From Sporichthya brevicatena (GTDB lineage Bacteria; Actinomycetota; Actinomycetes; Sporichthyales; Sporichthyaceae), in the NCBI RefSeq assembly GCF_039525035.1, contig NZ_BAAAHE010000050.1:1-36395 (forward strand): DNA of 36,395 bases, read 5' to 3'. The position numbers and the translations under genes are program-made. How positions within the stretch are numbered: the stretch's first letter is position 1; each line of letters begins with the position of its first letter. The notes beneath the pieces are model-generated. The model searched no databases and was not told the DNA's origin. It was given only the letters and a program-made list of their open reading frames with translations. Shown one piece after another: positions 7,694-13,811 of the stretch.

Positions 7694-7699
7694 TAAGAT
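7694..7699 (+). promoter_or_regulatory. –10 box of a probable leaderless promoter
   Basis: TAAGAT matches TANNNT and ends exactly 6 nt before the GTG at 7706. No ribosome site fits in the gap, which is the expected layout for a transcript that begins with its start codon. Confidence 0.55.
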
Positions 7700-7705
7700 C
7701 GCGCT

Positions 7706-8065
7706 GTGCCGGTGAATGTCGAGGTCAGCGCGTCCGAAGTTCGAGTGCAGTTCCTGGGTCGTGACCGATGGTGGACCCTGTCGAAGGGTCTGACGATCCC
7801 TCAGGAGCGCATCGCCGCCGTGTCCGTCCTGCCGTTGGCGCAGGCGAAGAAGGAGTGCTCCTGGCTCCGCCTGCCCGGCACGCACTGGCCGGGGCGCATC
7901 CAGGCCGGCTCCTACGGCCTGGGCGACAAGCGCCAGCTCTGGTGCGTCCGCCGCGGGCCCGAGGTCCTCGTGATCGACCTGCACGGACGCCCGTACTCAC
8001 GGGTGGTCGTGGAGATCCCGAATCCGACCGAAATGGCCAAGAAAGTCAACGCCCAGCGCGCGTAA
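7706..8065 (+). CDS. Small PH-like domain protein of actinobacterial type, function unknown
   Basis: A 119-residue soluble protein without signal peptide or membrane segment. Alternating hydrophobic strands (VNVEVSASEVRVQFL, ERIAAVSVLPL, QLWCVRRGPEVLVIDL, YSRVVVEI) followed by a C-terminal helix (NPTEMAKKVNAQ) resemble a bacterial pleckstrin-homology fold. The segment LPGTHWPGRIQAGSYGLGDKR looks conserved in actinobacterial proteins of this kind, but no function is known to me. The GTG start at 7706 is supported by a –10 box 6 nt upstream (leaderless). It lies between DUF6458 genes (16 bp after the first, 95 bp before the second), which hints at a membrane-related role (inference). Confidence 0.7.
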   Translation: MPVNVEVSASEVRVQFLGRDRWWTLSKGLTIPQERIAAVSVLPLAQAKKECSWLRLPGTHWPGRIQAGSYGLGDKRQLWCVRRGPEVLVIDLHGRPYSRVVVEIPNPTEMAKKVNAQRA

Positions 8066-8160
8066 CCCGCGGCACAGCAGCGTTTGCCCACTCCCGCCCC
8101 GGGCAGCCCATCCGAGCACGCCGCCCACGCCCGGGCGGCCCGAGGGCAAGGGGGCACAGC

Positions 8161-8400
8161 ATGGGTATCGGCGTTGGCATCTTCCTCGCCGCGATCGGAG
8201 CCGTCCTGGCGTTCGCCGTCGAGGACACCGTCCGGAACGTCGACCTGTACGCCGTCGGCTGGATCCTGATGATCGCCGGCGCGGTCAGCGTCCTGCTCGA
8301 CCTCGTGATCTTCGCTCCGCGCCGCCGCGCGTACGTCGACACCGCCGCGGCGCCGGTCGTCGAGGAGCGTCGTGTGTACGAGGACCGTCCGCGCTACTGA
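8161..8400 (+). CDS. DUF6458 family small membrane protein, second copy
   Basis: A 79-residue protein beginning MGIGVGIFLAAIGAVLAFAV, with a second helix YAVGWILMIAGAVSVLLDLVIF, then APRRRA and a short tail (VVEERRVYEDRPRY). It is clearly paralogous to the copies at 7316 and 8475, and closest to the latter, which shares MGIGVG, the APRRRA junction and the EERRVYDE-like end. Family function is unknown; a two-helix protein with cytoplasmic tails is the likely topology. The ATG at 8161 follows an AAGGGGG ribosome site. Confidence 0.8.
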   Translation: MGIGVGIFLAAIGAVLAFAVEDTVRNVDLYAVGWILMIAGAVSVLLDLVIFAPRRRAYVDTAAAPVVEERRVYEDRPRY

Positions 8401-8474
8401 GCGGCCGATCCGACCGTTCGTCCCACACAGACCTGTTCGCCGCTTCCGAGCGGCCTGATCGAGAGGAGCCCCGC

Positions 8475-8693
8475 ATGGGTATCGGGGTTGGCGTTTTCCT
8501 GGCAGCCATCGGCGCGGTCCTGGCCTTCGCCGTCCAGGACAACATTTCGGACGTGGACCTGACCGCCGTCGGTTACATCCTGATGGTCGCCGGTGTCGTC
8601 GGTGTCCTGCTGGAGCTGATGCTCTTCGCGCCGCGCCGCCGCGCGGGTGGCGTCGTCGAGGAGCGTCGCGTCTACGACGAGCCGCGTCGCTGA
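8475..8693 (+). CDS. DUF6458 family small membrane protein, third copy
   Basis: A 72-residue protein, MGIGVGVFLAAIGAVLAFAV plus a second helix (TAVGYILMVAGVVGVLLELMLF), the basic junction APRRRA and the tail VVEERRVYDEPRR. It is the shortest of three tandem paralogues. A GAGAGGAG ribosome site precedes the ATG. A strong hairpin terminator (8715–8748) closes the cluster, so transcription of the group probably ends here. Confidence 0.8.
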   Translation: MGIGVGVFLAAIGAVLAFAVQDNISDVDLTAVGYILMVAGVVGVLLELMLFAPRRRAGGVVEERRVYDEPRR

Positions 8694-8714
8694 CCAACGG
8701 CAGCGCAGACAGCA

Positions 8715-8748
8715 CGAGGCCCCCGGTCGAGTTCGACCGGGGGCCTCG
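8715..8748. terminator. Bidirectional hairpin between the DUF6458 cluster and the hydrolase
   Basis: Perfect 16-bp GC-rich arms (8715–8730 and 8733–8748), 22 bp after the last DUF6458 stop codon and 7 bp from the end of the convergent hydrolase gene. It lacks a long T run, as is common for actinobacterial terminators, and it can serve both convergent genes. Confidence 0.85.
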
Positions 8749-8755
8749 CTGCGTC

Positions 8756-9646
8756 CTACAGGTGCTCGAGGAACCAGTCGCGGGCCGGGGCCGAGGCCTG
8801 CTCGAACCCGTCGACGTAGGCGTCGAAGTGCCCGCCCGGCAACAGCACGAGCTTCTTCGGCTCCTTCGCCTGGGCGTAGGCGTCCAGCGCGAGGTGAGCC
8901 GGCGTCAGATGGTCCTCGCGGGCGACCAGCATCAGCAGCGGCGTCGGGCTGATCCGGGCCACGTAGCTGATCGGCTCGTACTCCCCCAGCATCTCGACGG
9001 TCCGCAGGGTGACCTCGTTGCGCCAGGACGGGGCGCGCTTGGCGGCCGTCTCGGTGAACCACGCCCACGAGTCCGCGGTCGGGAGCGCGGAGGGTGCCAT
9101 CGGGTCCTCGGCGACGACCGGCACCATGGCGGGCGGCTCGCCGGCGAACCGCGCCGCGCGGTCGGCGTCGAACATCGCCCGGAAGCCGGCGCGCAGGTCG
9201 GCCCGGACGAGCTCGCCGATGTTGGCGGACCCACTGGCCAGCGGCACCTGCGACACGACGGCCTTGATGCGCCGGTCGATGGCCCCGAGCACGAGCACGT
9301 GCCCGCCCGAGTAGCTCGAGCCCCAGACGCCGACGCGGTTCGCGTCCACCTCGGGCAACGTGCCGGCGTAGGTGATGGCGTGCCGGTAGTCGCGGACCTG
9401 CTGCCACGGGTCGGTCTCGCAGCGCGGTTCACCGTCGCTGGCGCCGTAGTTGCGGTTGTCGAACACCAGCGCGTTCAGGCCCGCGGCCGCGAAGACCTCC
9501 GCGAACGCGTCGAGATACATCTCCTTGACGGCCGAGAAGCCGTGGGCCATCACCACCGTCGGGCCGGGGTTGTCGGTCGCGGCGTAGAACCAGCCGCGCA
9601 GCGTGACCCCCTCGGCGTTGAACTCGATGTCGCGTCGTCCGGTCAT
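8756..9646 (-). CDS. Alpha/beta hydrolase (dienelactone-hydrolase/acyl-peptidase-like)
   Basis: A 296-residue alpha/beta hydrolase. Seen: the oxyanion-region motif VMAHGFSAVKEM near 35–46, the FDNRNYGASDGEPR strand-loop, the nucleophile elbow GVWGSSYSGGHVL (Ser in SYSGG), the acid in LVAREDHLTP and the His in LLPGGHFDAY. This order fits esterases or hydrolases acting on small acyl substrates; the true substrate is unknown. I start at ATG 9646, which has a GGAGGCG ribosome site; the longer frame to 9685 does not. It is divergent from the TetR gene across 92 bp that contain a palindrome, so it is a natural target of that regulator (inference). Confidence 0.8.
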   Translation of the reverse strand: MTGRRDIEFNAEGVTLRGWFYAATDNPGPTVVMAHGFSAVKEMYLDAFAEVFAAAGLNALVFDNRNYGASDGEPRCETDPWQQVRDYRHAITYAGTLPEVDANRVGVWGSSYSGGHVLVLGAIDRRIKAVVSQVPLASGSANIGELVRADLRAGFRAMFDADRAARFAGEPPAMVPVVAEDPMAPSALPTADSWAWFTETAAKRAPSWRNEVTLRTVEMLGEYEPISYVARISPTPLLMLVAREDHLTPAHLALDAYAQAKEPKKLVLLPGGHFDAYVDGFEQASAPARDWFLEHL

Positions 9647-9707
9647 GTCGCCTCCGTGAGCTCCGTTGCTCGAATGTCCCGCCACCCTGACACGGCGGCC
9701 GTCGTGT

Positions 9708-9721
9708 CCGGAATTTTCCGG
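9708..9721. promoter_or_regulatory. Candidate TetR operator in the divergent hydrolase–tetR region
   Basis: The palindrome CCGGAATTTTCCGG lies between the two divergent start codons, just upstream of the tetR –10 box (9727–9732). Its place and symmetry suit autoregulation by the adjacent TetR protein plus control of the hydrolase. Confidence 0.5.
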
Positions 9722-9726
9722 CGCGA

Positions 9727-9732
9727 CATACT
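9727..9732 (+). promoter_or_regulatory. –10 box of a probable leaderless tetR promoter
   Basis: CATACT, one mismatch from TANNNT-type boxes, ends exactly 6 nt before the GTG at 9739. There is no ribosome site in the gap. Confidence 0.4.
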
Positions 9733-9738
9733 CGGTCC

Positions 9739-10380
9739 GTGACGAGCGCAGCCGAGAACGAACGCGGCCGGCTCTCCCGGGACGTCATCGTCGCCACCGC
9801 GGTCCGGTTGATCGAGAGCGACGGGGAGGCCGCGGCCTCGATGCGCCGCATCTCCGCCGAGCTCGGCGTCGCCGCGATGTCGCTGTACAACCACGTGCCG
9901 AACAAGGCCGCGCTGCTCGACGCCGTCGGTGAGTTCGTCCGCGGCCAGATCGTCCTGCCGACCGACCCCGGCCTCGACTGGGAGGCTCGCGCCCGCGAGA
10001 TGGTGCGCGCCTTCCGCGACGTCGTCGAGCGGTACCCGCGGTGCGTCGAGCTGATGATGGCGCGCGCCCCGTCCTCGCTGGTCGGCCTCGAGCCGCTCGA
10101 GTACGCCCTCGAGATGGCCGAGCAGGCCGGCTTCACCGGCCGGGACGCGCTGCGCGTGGTCCGGGCGTTCGTCGCCTACGCGATCGGCGCGACGACGACG
10201 GCCGCCCACCGGGCCCGGGCCGTCGAGTCGCTCCCGGCGACGGCCCCCGACCCGGCGGTGCTCGCGCGCTACCCACGCATCGCCGCGCTCGGGGTGGACG
10301 TGACCGTCGACGAGACCGACTTCGACTTCGGCCTCGACCTGCTCATCGACGCGGTGACCCACCTGCGCGGAAGCCGTTGA
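9739..10380 (+). CDS. TetR/AcrR family transcriptional regulator
   Basis: A 213-residue repressor. The N-terminal helix-turn-helix is clear: REV-type helix 1 (LSRDVIVATAVRLIESDG), then the recognition region MRRISAELGVAAMSLYNHVPNKAALLDAV at about 33–61. The C-terminal ligand-binding half resembles the TetR_C group seen in tetracycline-repressor-like proteins and ends in FDFGLDLLIDAV. The start is GTG 9739, probably leaderless. It is divergent from an alpha/beta hydrolase and lies 69 bp upstream of a P450 with a palindromic promoter (10411–10427). Either gene could be its target. Confidence 0.88.
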   Translation: MTSAAENERGRLSRDVIVATAVRLIESDGEAAASMRRISAELGVAAMSLYNHVPNKAALLDAVGEFVRGQIVLPTDPGLDWEARAREMVRAFRDVVERYPRCVELMMARAPSSLVGLEPLEYALEMAEQAGFTGRDALRVVRAFVAYAIGATTTAAHRARAVESLPATAPDPAVLARYPRIAALGVDVTVDETDFDFGLDLLIDAVTHLRGSR

Positions 10381-10410
10381 CGCCGTTCGCCCGAAATGCG
10401 ACCCTGGTCG

Positions 10411-10427
10411 GACTTACGGTGTAAGTC
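10411..10427. promoter_or_regulatory. 17-bp palindromic operator overlapping the P450 promoter
   Basis: GACTTACGGTGTAAGTC has perfect 7-bp arms around GGT. It contains a TACGGT –10 hexamer (10415–10420), so a protein bound here would block RNA polymerase. It lies 30 bp after the tetR stop and 22 bp before the P450 ATG. Size and symmetry fit TetR-family operators. Confidence 0.6.
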
Positions 10428-10449
10428 TGGCGCCCGGGGAGGCCCGGAA

Positions 10450-11772
10450 ATGGTTGTGAAGTCCGCTGTCCGGTGGGGAGTGCGCCACGGTCTGGCGCAG
10501 GTGGCGATCAAGAAGGGTGCCCGCAGCGGCGACCCGCACGGCCGTCTGGTGCTCGGCGGCAGCGACATCGACCCGCACCCGATCTACGACGAGATGCGTG
10601 CGCGGGGCCCGGTCACGATGGGCGCGTTCGCGATGGTCACCGCCCGGCACGGCGTGATCACCGACATCCTCAAGAGCGACGACTTCGCCGCCGGGCTCCC
10701 CCTGGAGGCCCTGCCCCGCCCGATCGCCGCCGCCGGCCGCTGGGCGCTCGACGAGCAGAACCCGGGCCCGGTCGAGCCGCCGTCGCTGCTGGTGATCAAC
10801 GGCGTCGACCACATGCGCCTGCGCAAGCTGGTCAGCCGGGCGTTCACGGCCCGCGCGGTCGACGCGCTCGGGACGGACATCGAGAACGTCGCGGGCGCCC
10901 TGCTCGACCGCCTGGAGCGCGAGCACCCCGGCGGCGGGCGCGCCGACCTCGTCCACTCCTACGCGCACGCCCTGCCGGTGCAGATCATCGCCAAGATCCT
11001 CGGCGTCCCGGTCTCGATGCAGGACACGTTCCTGCGCTGGGGCGACGACCTCGCCTCCAGCATCGACATCGGCGTCGGGTTCAAGCAGTTCCGGCGCTCC
11101 GAGCAGGCCCTGCGCTCCCTGAACGCCTGGCTGCGTCAGCACTGCGCCGAGCTGCGCCGCAACCCCGGCGACGACCTGCTCAGCCGCGTCGTCCTCGCCG
11201 GCGAGTCCGACGACAGCGAACTCACCGACGCCGAGTTGATCGCGCTCGCCGGCCTGGTGCTCGCCGCGGGCTTCGAGACGACGGTGAACCTGATCGGCAA
11301 CGGCGCGGTGCTGATGTTCGAGCACCCCGAGCAGCGGGAGATCCTCCGGTCCGACCCGTCGCTGTGGCGCAACGCGGTCGAGGAGGTCCTGCGCTTCGAC
11401 TCCCCCGTCCAGAACACCGCCCGCCACGCGGTCCGGGACACGACGGTGGCCGGCATCCCGATCCGGCAGAACGTCCTGATCGCCCTGATGCTCGCCGGGG
11501 CGAACCGGGACCCGGAGGTCTTCGCGAACCCGCACACCTTCGACGTCACCCGCGCGAACGCCAAGGACCACCTCTCGTTCTCGGCCGGCCCGCACTACTG
11601 CCTGGGTGCCGCGCTGGCGCGCATGGAGGGCGAGATCGGCCTGCGGATGCTCTTCGAGCGGTTCCCCGACCTCCGGGCCGACGGGCCCGCCCAGCGGCGT
11701 CCGACGCGGCTGCTGCACGGCTGGGCGTCGGTCCCGGTCCGGCTCGGCAGCACGGTGAGCACCCCGGCCTGA
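10450..11772 (+). CDS. Cytochrome P450, CYP140-like
   Basis: A 440-residue haem monooxygenase. Seen: the oxygen-activation I-helix motif LAAGFETTVN (AGFETT near 273), the K-helix ExxR in EEVLRF near 311 and the haem loop FSAGPHYCLGAALARME with the Cys ligand near 383. From memory, the protein resembles mycobacterial CYP140 along its length, including the basic N-terminal stretch and DSPVQNTARHA after the K-helix; substrates of that family are not established. The ATG at 10450 has a GGGGAGG ribosome site. No ferredoxin or reductase gene lies nearby, so electrons must come from partners elsewhere. It is probably controlled by the adjacent TetR protein through 10411–10427. Confidence 0.92.
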   Translation: MVVKSAVRWGVRHGLAQVAIKKGARSGDPHGRLVLGGSDIDPHPIYDEMRARGPVTMGAFAMVTARHGVITDILKSDDFAAGLPLEALPRPIAAAGRWALDEQNPGPVEPPSLLVINGVDHMRLRKLVSRAFTARAVDALGTDIENVAGALLDRLEREHPGGGRADLVHSYAHALPVQIIAKILGVPVSMQDTFLRWGDDLASSIDIGVGFKQFRRSEQALRSLNAWLRQHCAELRRNPGDDLLSRVVLAGESDDSELTDAELIALAGLVLAAGFETTVNLIGNGAVLMFEHPEQREILRSDPSLWRNAVEEVLRFDSPVQNTARHAVRDTTVAGIPIRQNVLIALMLAGANRDPEVFANPHTFDVTRANAKDHLSFSAGPHYCLGAALARMEGEIGLRMLFERFPDLRADGPAQRRPTRLLHGWASVPVRLGSTVSTPA

Positions 11773-11937
11773 GCGCCCGGCCTGGGCAACAATTCGGGCA
11801 ATCCGGTCGAAAACTACTCGGCTTTGGGCGAACCTTTCCCCTGCCTCGAGTGATCCTGCGGTGGTCACACCCATCACACGAGGACCCTGGGACCACACGC
11901 CCCAGGGCTGCCCTCGTGGGCCCCGCGAAGGATCTGC

Positions 11938-12528
11938 ATGACCCGCCCGCACCACCGGTCCCCGTACCGGCAGACCCCGACCCCCGCCCAGGGGCCGCAG
12001 CGCCGTTCCCGCGCGCGCCGCGCCACCCGGATGACGGTCGGCGTCACGCTCCTGCTCGCGGTCGCCACCGGCGTCACCGTCGGTGCGGCTGCCTACTCCC
12101 GCAACGTCGCGACCGAGAACACCGGCATCGCCCGCACCGCGGCCGAGCCGCCGGCCGTCCGGGACACCGACGTCGCCCGCTCCAGCACCGAGGCCCGCGA
12201 CCTGGCCGAGATGGGCCAGTCGCGCGAGGTCATCCCGGGGCTCGCGGTCACGATCGGCGACCTGCGCGTCTTCACCGACCCCTCGGGCCTGCCGGCGACG
12301 ACCCTGCCGCTGCAGGTGCTCAACACCGGCGACCTCACCCGCTCGTTCGACATCACGATCGTCGCGCTGTCGGACAAGGGCGAGATCATCACCAGCGACG
12401 TCGGCACCGCCGCGAACCTGCGGCCCGGCCAGGCCGCGGAGCTGCAGGTTCTCGAGCTGGTCGGGCCGGAACTGGCGGAGCGGCTCCAGGCCGCGTCGTT
12501 CCGGATCGACGAGGCGTACGCCTACTGA
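11938..12528 (+). CDS. Membrane-anchored exported protein, function unknown
   Basis: A 196-residue protein not recognised as a known family. A basic N-terminus (RRSRARRATRM) is followed by one hydrophobic helix (TVGVTLLLAVATGVTVGAAAY, about 33–53), so it is either anchored or secreted. The outer part has a beta-sandwich look: GLAVTIGDLRVF, TTLPLQVLNTGD, SFDITIVALSDKGEI, QAAELQVLEL. That resembles domains that present hydrophobic strands on the cell surface. There is no cysteine and no lipobox. The ATG at 11938 is preceded by GAAGGA. It lies in a plus-strand run with two other exported proteins. Confidence 0.65.
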   Translation: MTRPHHRSPYRQTPTPAQGPQRRSRARRATRMTVGVTLLLAVATGVTVGAAAYSRNVATENTGIARTAAEPPAVRDTDVARSSTEARDLAEMGQSREVIPGLAVTIGDLRVFTDPSGLPATTLPLQVLNTGDLTRSFDITIVALSDKGEIITSDVGTAANLRPGQAAELQVLELVGPELAERLQAASFRIDEAYAY

Positions 12529-12617
12529 CCGTTCCGCCGGCTGTCCCCGCGGCGAGCCCATCCCCGCCGGCTCAGGGCGGGCTGCCATGATGCGCCCGGA
12601 CGTCGGAGGGACAGATC

Positions 12618-13157
12618 ATGCGTTTCCGGGTGCAGCAGCGCCGTGCCGCCACACGCACGGCCGCCGTGGGGACCGTCGCGGCGGTGACGCTGGGCGCGAT
12701 CGTCACGTCGGGGGCCGCGAGCTCCCGCGCGGCGGACGCGCCCGCGAACGAGACCCTGCAGTTCGCGGCCGTCTCCGTCCAGAGCATCCGGCTCAACGTC
12801 GGGGCCCCGGCCGCCACGATCGGTGACCGCCTGGTCTTCTCCCACACCCTCACCAAGGCCGACAAGACCGAGGGTCTGTCCGGCGTCGAGTGCATCCTCA
12901 CCTCGGTGACGAACTCGAAGGCGAAGGCCAAGCAGAAGGCGGCCACGAGCGCGCGGTCCCACTGCGTCGCGACGATCGTCCTGACGGATGGTCAGATCGC
13001 TGCGCAGGGCCTGACCGCACTGACCGAGCCCGGCGGCAACTTCGAGCTGGCCGTCACCGGTGGGACGGGCCGCTTCACCGGCGCCGCCGGGACCCTGCGC
13101 AAGGGCGGCGGCAAGGACAAGGGCACCTACACGATCACCCTCGTTCCCCGCCGATGA
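12618..13157 (+). CDS. Secreted allene oxide cyclase/dirigent-like barrel protein
   Basis: A 179-residue protein with a basic start and hydrophobic stretch (AAVGTVAAVTLGAIVTSG) typical of a secretion signal. The mature part has the signature of the dirigent/allene oxide cyclase-like barrel: IGDRLVFSHTL, Cys-containing strands (VECILTSV, SHCVATIVL), GQIAAQGLTAL, and VTGGTGRFTGAAGTL. In bacteria this fold is mostly of unknown function; the small-molecule-binding cavity is family knowledge, not seen here. Its stop codon overlaps the start of the next gene (ATGA), and that gene encodes a similar protein, so the two may form a heteromer (inference). Confidence 0.6.
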   Translation: MRFRVQQRRAATRTAAVGTVAAVTLGAIVTSGAASSRAADAPANETLQFAAVSVQSIRLNVGAPAATIGDRLVFSHTLTKADKTEGLSGVECILTSVTNSKAKAKQKAATSARSHCVATIVLTDGQIAAQGLTALTEPGGNFELAVTGGTGRFTGAAGTLRKGGGKDKGTYTITLVPRR

Positions 13158-13663
13158 AGCTGAAGAAACCCATCCTCGCCACCATCGGCGCGCTCACCGC
13201 GTTCGCCGTGATCGCGGGCCCGCTCGCCCTCGCCCGCAAGGACAGCGATCCCCGCGTCGTCGCCCCCACCCCGCGGGTCCTGACGGCGACGGAGCAGGTG
13301 AGCAAGGACCGCGACATCCGCCCCACCGGCTCCAGCCTCGGCGACGAGTTCGTGCTCAGCCAGTCCCTGACCGAGGGCGGCGTCGCCGTCGGCACGGCGG
13401 ACACCTCCTGCACGTTCGTCCGCGTCGTCCGCGAGGACGGCAAGGCCACCCCGCTCGCGATCAGCCTCCAGTGCACCGGCGTCGCCGAGATCGGCCCGGA
13501 CCTGCTGCTGTTCCAGGGCGTGAACTCGTTCTCCCCGACCTCGCCGAGCGTCAGCCGCTTCGTCGTCACCGGCGGCACCGGGAAGTTCCGCGACGCCCGC
13601 GGCGAGGTCCGCGTCACCGAGACCGGCAAGGGCACCAGCGCGATCGCCCTCGACCTCGCCTGA
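13154..13663 (+). CDS. Second secreted barrel-like protein, coupled paralogue
   Basis: A 169-residue protein with a signal-like N-terminus (MKLKKPILATIGALTAFAVIAGPLA). The body repeats the layout of the previous protein: LGDEFVLSQSL, SCTFVRVV, AISLQCTGVAEIG, then VTGGTGKFRDARGEVRV near the end. The shared two-cysteine spacing and VTGGTG(R/K)F motif support common descent and a barrel fold. The ATG at 13154 overlaps the upstream TGA as ATGA, so translation is probably coupled and made in step with its partner. A cluster of palindromic repeats follows 33 bp after the stop. Confidence 0.6.
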   Translation: MKLKKPILATIGALTAFAVIAGPLALARKDSDPRVVAPTPRVLTATEQVSKDRDIRPTGSSLGDEFVLSQSLTEGGVAVGTADTSCTFVRVVREDGKATPLAISLQCTGVAEIGPDLLLFQGVNSFSPTSPSVSRFVVTGGTGKFRDARGEVRVTETGKGTSAIALDLA

Positions 13664-13695
13664 CCTGACCCCGCCTGACCCCGCCTCCCCGCCCC

Positions 13696-13795
13696 TCCGG
13701 TGGAGATGACATCTCCACCGGAAAAGGCTCATTGCAGTGGAGATGTCATCTCCACCGAAAAGCGCCCACCGCAGTGGAGATGTCATCTCCACTGC
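13696..13795. repeat. Three palindromic repeat units (TGGAGATGWCATCTCCA family), site 2
   Basis: Unit 1 (13696–13722) has 13-bp arms, unit 2 (13737–13755) 9-bp arms and unit 3 (13771–13795) 12-bp arms. All are centred on the same 17-base core found at 7.1 kb. They lie between convergent genes, 17 bp before the end of cbs, and are spaced about 37 bp centre to centre, close to the 37 bp of site 1. Confidence 0.88.
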
Positions 13796-13811
13796 AGGGG
13801 GCTGAGGGCGA

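Noticed and set aside
9739-9745. DHFR, MFS or P450 genes as a biosynthetic gene cluster
   Set aside because: The two P450s are 21 kb apart with no polyketide, peptide or terpene synthase in the window, so a natural-product cluster is not supported.
10414-12588. Very long open frames on both strands (724 and 705 codons) across the P450 and the next gene
   Set aside because: Their translations are Arg/Ala/Pro- or Asp/Gly/Val-rich without motifs and overlap a clear P450.
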